Assembly: GCA_036873755.1 (NCBI GenBank)
Contig: JAVTVY010019046.1
Location: forward strand, 1-64,000
Source of the DNA: Hanleya hanleyi
Taxonomy: Eukaryota; Mollusca; Polyplacophora; Lepidopleurida; Hanleyidae
DNA: 64,000 nt
Direction of reading: 5' to 3'
Below are positions 22,685 through 34,400 of this stretch, piece by piece (within the stretch, counting starts at the first letter, position 1; the number at the start of each line of letters is the position of its first letter). The notes below the pieces were generated by a model. The model was not told where the DNA came from and did no database searches. It worked only from the letters and a program-made list of their open reading frames with translations. The position numbers were made by a program, and so were the translations under genes.

Positions 22685-24806
22685 TACCCACTCAACCACC
22701 CGCTACCAGAGTATGTATCTCAGTCAGGCTTTGATTGTAACCTGTACCCACTCAACCACCCGCTCCCAGAGTATGTATCTCAGTCAGGCTTTGATTGTAA
22801 CCTGTACCCACTCAACCACCCGATCCCAGAGTATGTATCTCAGTCAGGCTTTGATTGTAACCTGTACCCACTCAACCACCCGCTCCCAGAGTATGTATCT
22901 CAGTCAGGCTTTGATTGTAACCTGTACCCACTCAACCACCCGCTCCCAGAGTATGTATCTCAGTCAGGCTTTGATTGTAACCTGTACCCACTCAACCACC
23001 CGCTCCCAGAGTATGTATCTCAGTCAGGCTTTGATTGTAACCTGTACCCACTCAACCACCCGCTCCCAGAGTATATATCTCAGTCAGGCTTTGATTGTAA
23101 CCTGTACCCACTCAACCACCCGCTCCCAGAGTATATATCTCAGTCAGGCTTTGATTGTAACCTGTACCCACTCAACCACCCGCTCCCAGAGTATGTATCT
23201 CAGTCAGGCTTTGATTGTAACCTGTACCCACTCAACCACCCGATCCCAGAGTATATATCTCAGTCAGGCTTTGATTGTAACCTGTACCCACTCAACCACC
23301 CGCTCCCAGAGTATGTATCTCAGTCAGGCTTTGATTGTAACCTGTACCCACTCAACCACCCGCTCCCAGAGTATGTATCTCAGTCAGGCTTTGATTGTAA
23401 CCTGTACCCACTCAACCACCCGCTCCCAGAGCATGTATCTCAGTCAGGCTTTACTGTAACTGTACCCACTCAACCACCCGCTCCCAGAGAGTATGTATCT
23501 CAGTCAGGGTTTTGATTGTAACCTGTACCCACTCAAACCCACCTGCTCCCAGAGAGTATGCATTCCAGTCAGGCTTTGATTGCAACCTGTACCCACTCAA
23601 CCACCCGCTCCCAGAGATGGCCCCAGTTGTGGTTTCTGATTGTAACCTAAAAATCACTCCCCAAATCACCTGCTCCTGAGTATATCTCAGTCAGGCTTTA
23701 CAAATCTGTGTACCCACTCAACCACCTGCCCTGTGAGTATATGTCTCAGGTCAGGCTTGATTTTGTAACCTGTACCCACTCAACCACCCGCTCCCAGAGT
23801 ATGTATCTCAGTCAGGCTTTGATTGTAACCTGTACCCACTCAACCACCCGATCCCAGAGTATATATCTCAGTCAGGCTTTGATTGTAACCTGTACCCACT
23901 CAACCACCCGCTCCCAGAGTATGTATCTCAGTCAGAGTATGTATCTCAGTCAGGCTTTGATTGTAACCTGTACCCACTCAACCACCCGCTCCCAGAGTAT
24001 ATATCTCAGTCAGGCTTTGATTGTAACCTGTACCCACTCAACCACCCGCTCCCAGAGTATATATCTCAGTCAGGCTTTGATTGTAACCTGTACCCACTCA
24101 ACCACCCGCTCCCAGAGTATATATCTCAGTCAGGCTTTGATTGTAACCTGTACCCACTCAACCACCCGCTCCCAGAGTATATATCTCAGTCAGGCTTTGA
24201 TTGTAACCTGTACCCACTCAACCACCCGCTCCCAGAGTATATATCTCAGTCAGGCTTTGATTGTAACCTGTACCCACTCAACCACCCGCTCCCAGAGTAT
24301 GTATCTCAGTCAGACTTTGATTGTAACCTGTACCCACTCAACCACCCGCTCCCAGAGTATGTATCTCAGTCAGACTTTGATTGTAACCTGTACCCACTCA
24401 ACCACCCGCTCCCAGAGTATGTATCTCAGTCAGGCTTTGATTGTAACCTGTACCCACTCAACCACCCGCTCCCAGAGTATATATCTCAGTCAGGCTTTGA
24501 TTGTAACCTGTACCCACTCAACCACCCGCTCCCAGAGTATATATCTCAGTCAGGCTTTGATTGTAACCTGTACCCACTCAACCACCCGCTCCCAGAGTAT
24601 GTATCTCAGTCAGGCTTTGATTGTAACCTGTACCCACTCAACCACCCGATCCCAGAGTATATATCTCAGTCAGGCTTTGATTGTAACCTGTACCCACTCA
24701 ACCACCCGCTCCCAGAGTATGTATCTCAGTCAGGCTTTGATTGTAACCTGTACCCACTCAACCACCCGCTCCCAGAGTATGTATCTCAGTCAGGCTTTGA
24801 TTGTAG
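22679..24806 (+). repeat. 60-bp minisatellite, about 35 units
   Basis: The unit begins CCTGTACCCACTCAACCACC and ends CAGGCTTTGATTGTAA. Thirteen clean units run 22681-23450. A degenerate block with indels follows (23450-23765). About 17 more clean units lie at 23768-24806, one with an 18-base internal duplication near 23930. Units differ mainly at one G/A site (TATGTATCT or TATATATCT) and at CGCTCCC/CGATCCC. Because 60 is divisible by three, both clean blocks are open (frames 22515-23459 and 23708-24835) and would encode a 20-residue repeat containing CTHSTTRSQSMYLSQ. I see no evidence for a real protein. It lies just downstream of the aquaporin exon. Confidence 0.95.
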
Positions 24807-24981
24807 CTGTTCATTTGAACACCATGGAGATGTAAAACACGTGATATTCGAACGGCCCCGATTGACCCCGGTTAAGCGGGATTAGACAGAAGTTACGGAA
24901 CGTATCGTCACACACATTTATAAAAGCGTGTTAGTGTCTTGATATTTCACTGACACTATTTTTATATGAAGATATACTCAC

Positions 24982-25554
24982 CGCAAAGAGATGGCACATA
25001 GCGACAGAAAGTCCAATGGCTAGGGGACCGGATCCATTGAGATCCCGTCGGTTCGGATCACAGGTGGCAAACACGGTGAACACTAGGACAAAGGTGATAA
25101 GAAGTTCCACTCCGCAAGCCTGGCCCGGCGTTATGGCTGGGTTGACGAGGTTGGCACCGATAGCCCCGGGTTGAGATCGTATGGACTCCGGGGTGACGGC
25201 GTAAAGAATGCCCGCTCCAACGATGCCCCCAATACATTGGGCAATGATGTACATCAGCGCACGAACGAGGCTTATTTTCCGCGCGACGGCCATTCCAACG
25301 GTAACCGCTGGATTGATGTGGCCACCGCTGACATGGGCGATGGCCCAAACCATCGTGGCCACAGAAAATCCAAAGGTGAGGGAGATTTGGACAACAGAAG
25401 GCATAATATGGTTTTCCAAATTGCCGGGCCAATTTGTGGCCGATCCACACGACACAAGCACCAGAAACATCGTTCCCAGCAATTCGGCGGATAATGCTCG
25501 CCAGAAATTCAGGGAGCGTATATCCTTAATGTTATCTTCTACAATTCCAGACAT
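24982..25554 (-). CDS. Aquaporin (AQP1/AQP4 type), first coding exon, partial gene
   Basis: Membrane water channel of the MIP family. The 191 residues from the chosen ATG (MSGIVEDN) cover transmembrane helices 1-5. Helix 1 is LNFWRALSAELLGTMFLVLV. Helix 2 leads into the pore-lining SGGHINPAVTVGM, with the first NPA box at residues 81-83. Helices 3-5 include ELLITFVLVFTVFATCD and the conserved GLSVAMCHLFA, whose His (188) is the usual selectivity-filter position. The exon ends in phase 0 at a GTGAGT donor (24976-24981). Open sequence upstream allows an in-frame start at 25725 with a 57-residue extension, but family length favours the inner ATG. The exon with the second box (NPARSFGP) is not recognisable elsewhere in the window, so it is either beyond the window or too diverged to see. 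Confidence 0.93.
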
Positions 25555-26852
25555 TTCGGTAGTAGATATAGAAGTCCTTTCACTCTCTTTCTTAGAAAAA
25601 GAAAAACGAAAGTCAAAATTCAAGTTTCCAAAACACTTCCAGAGAAAAAATCCACAGTCGTCTGCTATTGAATTCTGTCCAACCGGGTAACCGTAACGGA
25701 GAAACAAACAACTCTTGTCATACACCGGCTAAAGGTAACTCAGACTGCGAGATAACTTCCCAGCCTCTCTGCTCTGAAAAACTTGCGTGTTACGTTTGAA
25801 GGCTCCAGGCACTGTATGATTATGAACAGCAGTGGCGCTCCGTTAGAAAGAGTCTCGCTTGGCGGTACTGGTATGACCCAGTTGGCCGTGTTAATCATCA
25901 GCTAATAGCTTGCTGCTGTGTTCGTATACTTAATATTCAGTCCTCTAAAACGGCGTGTACCGGTAATGTAACGGTGAGGTTCAAAATGAGACTGCACGGA
26001 TCGTTGATTTTTTTGGTGCTTCCAGAATTCAAAGTAACTGAACCATTATAATTGTTGCGACGATCAACGTTCTCCAGTTAGAATTAACGACGTCAACAAG
26101 CTTACGTCATTTGAAATACTTTTTGACGTCGCGCGCAAACACATTCGTATAATCTTGTGCTGGTTTTGGACGTCATTGTATAGTGGCGTTATTTCAATGC
26201 CCCACCCGCCAAGGAAAGCAATATACGTTTGACCTTCAAAAGCATTTTCTGCCTGATCCAGGGATGAGGATGCTCTCTGAAAACAGACCTGTTTTTAATC
26301 TGGCAGTTTGATCAATCAAAATCATGCAATAATGTTGAATTCTTTTATGGGTTCCGCATGAATCATTTTCTCACATTATAACATCCGGAACTTGAAAGTA
26401 ACGTAACACCGCTAGTCTAACTATTTCATACTTGAATTAGTGCAGACATATGCATAGAGAACAAAAGGAACATTTTTAGCTTCGCGCATTGTGATTTATT
26501 TTTCTGAGTGTCTAGTAATGTGCATACTAGTAAGTGAGGTTGGATTCACAGTGAAATTTTTTACAAACATATATACGACGTACATTGCTTGTCAACACAC
26601 CGTGACCCATTAGCTAATAGGAAAACGATACAATAAGTTCAGTAAACAATTCATTTCAATTTCACTTTTAAAATCCCTGAATATATATTTATATACCGTG
26701 TACATATAATGTCATTTGTAAGTAAAAAAATATTGAAATTCAAATATTGTTAGGATACCACGTTCTTGGCGAATCAGAGTTACAAATATTGAATAGCCTA
26801 TGATCCCCGCGTCGGATTGGAACCATTAACCCTCAGAGTTATGGCAGGAAAC
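25555..26852. other. Upstream of aquaporin; no gene seen
   Basis: Presumed 5' UTR and promoter side of the minus-strand aquaporin. Several TGACG/CGTCA motifs lie at about 26090-26175 (for example ACGACGTCAAC, TTTGACGTCGCGC). No TATA box or start site can be fixed. Confidence 0.35.
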
Positions 26853-27090
26853 CAACAGCAGTGAATAAATGGTTCTATTAATCCTTCAAGATACCTAAGC
26901 TTCCCTAAATAGAATTCCAATACAGTATACTTCATCTCGGGTCTCCTCATAAGTAGCAATAGCTATAATTGTAGGTCTTGCGAATCATTTCCGAGGCGTA
27001 TAGCCAATTATGATGGCTACTGTCGATGATAAAAATAGTGGCATAAAGAAAACCTCCTTTCTTCAGAATTGGAAAGCACGTCAATGGGAA
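26853..27090. repeat. Array-head spacer, copy 1
   Basis: Non-minisatellite sequence (AAGCTTCCCTAAATAGAATT, CAGTATACTTCATCTCGGGT, GTCGATGATAAAAATAGTGG) that recurs at 36027-36265 and 38591-38784. Each copy is followed at once by 58-bp repeat units, so spacer and array behave as one larger repeated unit. Confidence 0.88.
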
Positions 27091-27149
27091 TTTATGTATG
27101 CCCGTGGGTTAAGGAGGATGGTTGGGGTGGGAAGGGCGTGTATGGGAGT

Positions 27150-30100
27150 TTATGTATGTCCGTGGGTTGAGGAGGATGGTTGGGGTGGGAAGGGCGTGTA
27201 TAGGAGTTTATGTATGTCCGTGGGTTGAGGAGGATGGTTGATGTGGGAAGGGCGTGTACAGGAGTTTATGTATGCCCGTGGGTTGAGGAGGATGGTTGGG
27301 GTGGGAAGGGCGTGTATGGGTGTTTATGTATGCCCGTGGGTTGAGGAGGATGGTTGGGGTGGGAAGGGCGTGTATGGGTATTTATGTATGTCCGTGGGAT
27401 GGGGAGGATGGTTGAGGTGGAAAGGGCGTGTATGGGAGTTTATGTATGTCCGTGGGTTGAGGAGGATGGTTGGGGTGGGAAGGGCGTGTATGGGTGTCTA
27501 TGTATGTCCGTGGGTTGAGGAGGATGGTTGGGGTGGGAATGGCGTGCATGGAAGTTTATGTATGTCCGTGGATTGAGGAGGATGGTTGGGGTGGGAAGGG
27601 TGTGTATGAGAGTTTATGTATGTCCATGGGTTAAGGAGGATGGTTGGTGTTGGAAGGGTGTGTATGGGTGGTTATGTATGTCCGTGGGTTAAGGAGGATG
27701 GTTGGTGTTGGAAGGGCGTGTATGAGAGTTTATGTATGTCCGTGGGTTGAGGAGGATGGTTGGGGTGGGAAGGGCGTGTATGGGTGTTTATGTATGTCCG
27801 TGGGTTGAGGAGGATGGTTGGTGTTGGAAGGGTGTGTATGAGAGTTTATGTATGTCCATGGGTTAAGGAGGATGGTTGATGTTGGAAAGGTGTGTATGGG
27901 TGTTTATGTATGTCCGTGGGTTAAGGAGGATGGTTGGTGTTGGAAGGGTGTGTATGAGAGTTTATGTATATCCGTGGGTTGAGGAGGATGGTTGGGGTTG
28001 GAAGGGCGTGTATGAGAGTTTATGTATGTCCGTGGGTTGAGGAGGATGGTTGGGGTGGGAAGGGCGTGTATGGGTGTTTATGTATGTCCGTGGGTTGAGG
28101 AGGATGGTTGGTGTTGGAAGGGTGTGTATGAGAGTTTATGTATGTCCATGGGTTAAGGAGGATGGTTGGTGTTGGAAGGGTGTGTATGGGTGTTTATGTA
28201 TGTCCGTGGGTTAAGGAGGATGGTTGGTGTTCGAAGGGTGTGTATGAGAGTTTATGTATGTCCGTGGGTTGAGGAGGATGGTTGGGGTTGGAAGGGCGTG
28301 TATGAGAGTTTATGTATGTCCGTGGGTTGAGGAGGATGGTTGGGGTGGGAAGGGTGTGTATGGGTGTTTATGTATGTCCGTGGGTTGAGGAGGATGGTTG
28401 GGGTGGGAAGGGTGTGTATGAGAGTTTATGTATGTCCATGGGTTAAGGAGGATGGTTGGTGATGGAAGGGTGTGTATGAGAGTTTATGTATGTCCATGGG
28501 TTGAGGAGGATGGTTGGGGTGGGAAGGGTGTGTATGAGAGTGTATGTATGTCCATCGGTTAAGGAGGATGGTTGGTGTTGGAAGGGTGTGTATGAGAGTT
28601 TATGTATGTCCATGGGTTGAGGAGGATGGTTGGGGTGGGAAGGGTGTGTATGAGCGTTTATATATGTCCGTGGGTTGAGGAGGATGGTTGGGGTTGGAAG
28701 GGTGTGTATGAGAGTTTATGTATGTCCATGGGTTAAGGAGGATGGTTGGTGTTGGAAGGGTGTGTATGAGAGTTTATGTATGTCCATGGGTTGAGGAGGA
28801 TGGTTGGTGTTGGAAGGGTGTGTATGAGAGTTTATGTATGTCCATGGGTTAAGGAGGATGGTTGGTGTTGGAAGGGTGTGTATGAGAGTTTATGTATGTC
28901 CATGGGTTAAGGAGGATGGTTGGGGTGGGAAGGGTGTGTATGAGAGTTTATGTATGTCCATGGGCTAAGGAGGATGGTTGGTGTTGGAAGGGTGTGTATG
29001 AGAGTTTATGTATGTCCATGGGTTAAGGAGGATGGTTGGGGTGGGAAGGGTGTGTATGAGCGTTTATATATGTCCGTGGGTTGAGGAGGATGGTTGGGGT
29101 TGGAAGGGTGTGTATGAGAGTTTATGTATGTCCATGGGTTAAGGAGGATGGTTGGTGTTGGAAGGGTGTGTATGAGAGTTTATGTATGTCCATGGGTTGA
29201 GGAGGATGGTTGGGGTTGGAAGGGCGTGTATCAGAGTTTATGTATGTCCGTGGGTTAAGGAGGATGGTTGGGGTTGGAAGGGTGTGTATGAGAGTTTATG
29301 TATGTCCATGGGTTGAGGAGGATGGTTGGGGTTGGAAGGGCGTGTATGAGAGTTTATGTATGTCCGTGGGTTAAGGAGGATGGTTGGGGTTGGAAGGGCG
29401 TGTATGACAGTTTATGTATGTCCGTGGGTTGAGGAGGATGGTTGGGTGGGAAGGGTGTGTATGAGAGTTTATGTATGCCCGTGGGTTAAGGAGGATGGCT
29501 GGGGTTGGAAGGGTGTGTATGGGTGTTTATGTATGTTCGTGGGTTGAAGAGGATGGTTGGGGTGGGAAGGGTGTGTATGAGAGTTTATGTATGTCCATGG
29601 GTTATGGAGGATGGTTGGTGTTGGAAGGGTGTGTATGAGAGTTTATGTATGTCCATGGGTTGAGGAGGATGGTTGGGGTTGGAAGGGTGTGTATGAGAGT
29701 GTATGTATGTCCATGGGTTGAGGAGGATGGTTGGGGTTGGAAGGGTGTGTATGAGAGTTTATGTACGTCCATGGGTTGAGGAGGATGGTTGGGGTTGGAA
29801 GGGCGTGTATGAGAGTTTATGTATGTCCGTGGGTTGAGGAGGATGGTTGGGGTGGGAAGGACGTGTATGGGTGTTTATGTATGTCTTGGGTTGAGGAGGA
29901 TGGTTAGAGTATGAAGCGTGTGTATCGGAGTTGACGTACGTCTTGAGTTGAGGAGGATGGTTGAAGTGGGAGGAACGTGTATGGGAGTTGATGTATGTCT
30001 TGGGTTGACAAGGATGGTTAGAGTATGAAGCGTGTGTATCGGAGTTGACGTACGTCTTGAGTTGAGGAGGATGGTTGAAGTGGGAGGAACGTGTATGGGA

Positions 30101-31490
30101 GTTGATGTATGACTTGGGTTGAGGAGGATGGTTGAAGTATGGAGCGTGTGTATCGGAGTTGACGTACGTCTTGAGTTGAGGAGGATGGTTGAAGTGGGAG
30201 GAACGTGTATGGGAGTTGATGTATGTCTTGGGTTGAGGAGGATGGTTGAAGTATGAAGCGTGTGTATCGGAGTTGACGTACGTCTTGAGTTGAGGAGGAT
30301 GGTTGAAGTGGGAGGAACGTGTATGGGAGTTGATGTATGTCTTGGGGTGAGGTGGATGGTTGAAGTATGAAGCGTGTGTATCGGAGTTGACGTACGTCTT
30401 GAGTTGAGGAGGATGGTTGAAGTGGGAGGAACGTGTATGGGAGTTGATGTATGTCTTGGGTTGAGGAGGATGGTTGAAGTATGGAGCGTGTGTATCGGAG
30501 TTGACGTACGTCTTGAGTTGAGGAGGATGGCTGAAGTGGGAGGAACGTGTATGGGAGTTGATGTATGTCTTGGGTTGAGGAGGATGGTTGAAGTATGAAG
30601 CGTGTGTATCGGAGTTGACGTACGTCTTGAGTTGAGGAGGATGGTTGAAGTGGGAGGAACGTGTATGGGAGTTGATGTATGTCTTGGGTTGAGGAGGATG
30701 GTTGAAGTATGAAGCGTGTCTATCGGAGTTGACGTACGTCTTGAGTTGAGGAGGATGGTTGAAGTGGGAGGAACGTGTATGAGTTGATGTATATCTTGGG
30801 TTGAGGAGGATGGTTGAAGTATGAAGCGTGTGTATCGGAGTTGACGTACGTCTTGAGTTGAGGATGATGGTTGAGGTGAGAAGGGCGTGTATGGGAGTTG
30901 ACGTATGTCTTGGGTTGAGGAGGATGGTTGAAGTATGAAGCGTGTGTATCGGAGTTGACGTACGTCTTGAGTTGAGGAGGATGGTTGAAGTGGGAGGAAC
31001 GTGTATGAGAGTTGATGTATGTCTTGGGTTGAGGAGGATGGTTGAAGTATGAAGCGTGTGTATCGGAGTTGACGTACGTCTTGAGTTGAGGAGGATGGTT
31101 GAAGTGGGAGGAACGTGTATGGGAGTTGATGTATGTCTTGAGTTGAGGAGGATGGTTGAAGTATGAAGCGTGTGTATCGGAGTTGACGTACGTCTTGAGT
31201 TGAGGAGGATGGTTGAGGTGAGAAGGGCGTGTATGGGAGTTGACGTATGTCTTGAGTTGAAAAGGATGGTCAGGGTGGGATTGGTGTGTATGGTTGTTTA
31301 TGTATGTCCTTGGTCTGAGGAGGATGGTTAGGGTGGGAAAGGCGTGTACGGGAGTTGACGTACGTCTTGAGTTGAGAAGGATGGTTAGGGTGGGATTGGT
31401 ATGTATGGTTGTTTATGTATGTCCATGGGTTGAGGAGGATGTTTGGGGTGGGAAGTGCGTGTATAGGATTTTATGTATGTCCGTGGGTTG
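27150..31490 (+). repeat. 4.3-kb duplicated block, copy 1
   Basis: Unit-by-unit variants in this block recur in the same order in 31491-35845. Matching landmarks are offset by 4321 bases (27238 and 31559), 4323 (29356 and 33679) and 4348 (31294 and 35642). Near identity implies a recent tandem duplication or an assembly duplication. Confidence 0.9.
29900..31260 (+). repeat. 114-bp dimeric higher-order section, copy 1
   Basis: Two diverged 57-base unit types alternate: one with GAGTTGACGTACGTCTTGAG and GTGGGAGGAACGTG, the other with GAGTTGATGTATGTCTTGGG and AGTATGAAGCGTGTGTATCG. GAGTTGACGTACG recurs every 114 bases (29928, 30042, 30156 and onward). Confidence 0.9.
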
Positions 31491-34400
31491 AGGAGGATGG
31501 TTGGGGTGGGAAGGGCGTGTATAGGAGTTTATGTATGTCCGTGGGTTGAGGAGGATGGTTGATGTGGGAAGGGCGTGTACAGGAGTTTATGTATGCCCGT
31601 GGGTTGAGGAGGATGGTTGGGGTGGGAAGGGCGTGTATGGGTGTTTATGTATGCCCGTGGGTTGAGGAGGATGGTTGGGGTGGGAAGGGCGTGTATGGGT
31701 ATTTATGTATGTCCGTGGGATGGGGAGGATGGTTGAGGTGGAAAGGGCGTGTATGGGAGTTTATGTATGTCCGTGGGTTGAGGAGGATGGTTGGGGTGGG
31801 AAGGGCGTGTATGGGTGTCTATGTATGTCCGTGGGTTGAGGAGGATGGTTGGGGTGGGAATGGCGTGCATGGAAGTTTATGTATGTCCGTGGATTGAGGA
31901 GGATGGTTGGGGTGGGAAGGGTGTGTATGAGAGTTTATGTATGTCCATGGGTTAAGGAGGATGGTTGGTGTTGGAAGGGTGTGTATGGGTGGTTATGTAT
32001 GTCCGTGGGTTAAGGAGGATGGTTGGTGTTGGAAGGGCGTGTATGAGAGTTTATGTATGTCCGTGGGTTGAGGAGGATGGTTGGGGTGGGAAGGGCGTGT
32101 ATGGGTGTTTATGTATGTCCGTGGGTTGAGGAGGATGGTTGGTGTTGGAAGGGTGTGTATGAGAGTTTATGTATGTCCATGGGTTAAGGAGGATGGTTGA
32201 TGTTGGAAGGGTGTGTATGGGTGTTTATGTATGTCCGTGGGTTAAGGAGGATGGTTGGTGTTGGAAGGGTGTGTATGAGAGTTTATGTATATCCGTGGGT
32301 TGAGGAGGATGGTTGGGGTTGGAAGGGCGTGTATGAGAGTTTATGTATGTCCGTGGGTTGAGGAGGATGGTTGGGGTGGGAAGGGCGTGTATGGGTGTTT
32401 ATGTATGTCCGTGGGTTGAGGAGGATGGTTGGTGTTGGAAGGGTGTGTATGAGAGTTTATGTATGTCCATGGGTTAAGGAGGATGGTTGGTGTTGGAAGG
32501 GTGTGTATGGGTGTTTATGTATGTCCGTGGGTTAAGGAGGATGGTTGGTGTTGGAAGGGTGTGTATGAGAGTTTATGTATGTCCGTGGGTTGAGGAGGAT
32601 GGTTGGGGTTGGAAGGGCGTGTATGAGAGTTTATGTATGTCCGTGGGTTGAGGAGGATGGTTGGGGTGGGAAGGGTGTGTATGGGTGTTTATGTATGTCC
32701 GTGGGTTGAGGAGGATGGTTGGGGTGGGAAGGGTGTGTATGAGAGTTTATGTATGTCCATGGGTTAAGGAGGATGGTTGGTGATGGAAGGGTGTGTATGA
32801 GAGTTTATGTATGTCCATGGGTTGAGGAGGATGGTTGGGGTGGGAAGGGTGTGTATGAGAGTGTATGTATGTCCATCGGTTAAGGAGGATGGTTGGTGTT
32901 GGAAGGGTGTGTATGAGAGTTTATGTATGTCCATGGGTTGAGGAGGATGGTTGGGGTGGGAAGGGTGTGTATGAGCGTTTATATATGTCCGTGGGTTGAG
33001 GAGGATGGTTGGGGTTGGAAGGGTGTGTATGAGAGTTTATGTATGTCCATGGGTTAAGGAGGATGGTTGGTGTTGGAAGGGTGTGTATGAGAGTTTATGT
33101 ATGTCCATGGGTTGAGGAGGATGGTTGGTGTTGGAAGGGTGTGTATGAGAGTTTATGTATGTCCATGGGTTAAGGAGGATGGTTGGTGTTGGAAGGGTGT
33201 GTATGAGAGTTTATGTATGTCCATGGGTTAAGGAGGATGGTTGGGGTGGGAAGGGTGTGTATGAGAGTTTATGTATGTCCATGGGCTAAGGAGGATGGTT
33301 GGTGTTGGAAGGGTGTGTATGAGAGTTTATGTATGTCCATGGGTTAATGAGGATGGTTGGGGTGTGGAAGGGTGTGTATGAGCGGTTTATATATGTCCGT
33401 GGGTTGAGGAGGTGATGGTTGGGGTTGGAAGGGTGTATGAGAGTTTATGTATGTCCATGGGTTAAGGAGGATGGTTGGTGTTGGAAGGGTGTGTATGAGA
33501 GTTTATGTATGTCCATGGGTTGAGGAGGATGGTTGGGGTTGGAAGGGCGTGTATGAGAGTTTATGTATGTCCGTGGGTTAAGGAGGATGGTTGGGGTTGG
33601 AAGGGTGTGTATGAGAGTTTATGTATGTCCATGGGTTGAGGAGGATGGTTGGGGTTGGAAGGGCGTGTATGAGAGTTTATGTATGTCCGTGGGTTAAGGA
33701 GGATGGTTGGGGTTGGAAGGGCGTGTATGACAGTTTATGTATGTCCGTGGGTTGAGGAGGATGGTTGGGTGGGAATGGTGTGTATGAGAGTTTATGTATG
33801 CCCGTGGGTTAAGGAGGATGGCTGGGGTTGGAAGGGTGTGTATGGGTGTTTATGTATGTTCGTGGGTTGAAGAGGATGGTTGGGGTGGGAAGGGTGTGTA
33901 TGAGAGTTTATGTATGTCCATGGGTTATGGAGGATGGTTGGTGTTGGAAGGGTGTGTATGAGAGTTTATGTATGTCCATGGGTTGAGGAGGATGGTTGGG
34001 GTTGGAAGGGTGTGTATGAGAGTGTATGTATGTCCATGGGTTGAGGAGGATGGTTGGGGTTGGAAGGGTGTGTATGAGAGTTTATGTACGTCCATGGGTT
34101 GAGGAGGATGGTTGGGGTTGGAAGGGCGTGTATGAGAGTTTATGTATGTCCGTGGGTTGAGGAGGATGGTTGGGGTGGGAAGGACGTGTATGGGTGTTTA
34201 TGTATGTCTTGGGTTGAGGAGGATGGTTAGAGTATGAAGCGTGTGTATCGGAGTTGACGTACGTCTTGAGTTGAGGAGGATGGTTAGAGTATGAAGCGTG
34301 TGGAGGAACGTGTATGGGAGGAACGTGTATGGGAGTTGATATGTCTTGGGTTGACAAGGATGGTTAGAGTATGAAGCGTGTGTATCGGAGTTGACGTACG

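Noticed and set aside
22679..24806. A CRISPR-like array
   Set aside because: Contiguous 60-base tandem units without unique spacers, in a eukaryotic context.
22515..24835. Two long forward frames (314 and 375 codons) of a 20-residue repeat
   Set aside because: They follow from a 60-base repeat without internal stops. Unit changes show no sign of protein-level constraint and the middle of the array breaks the frame.
25171..25690. Forward frames of 107-160 codons opposite the aquaporin exon
   Set aside because: Antisense shadows of a well-conserved coding exon.
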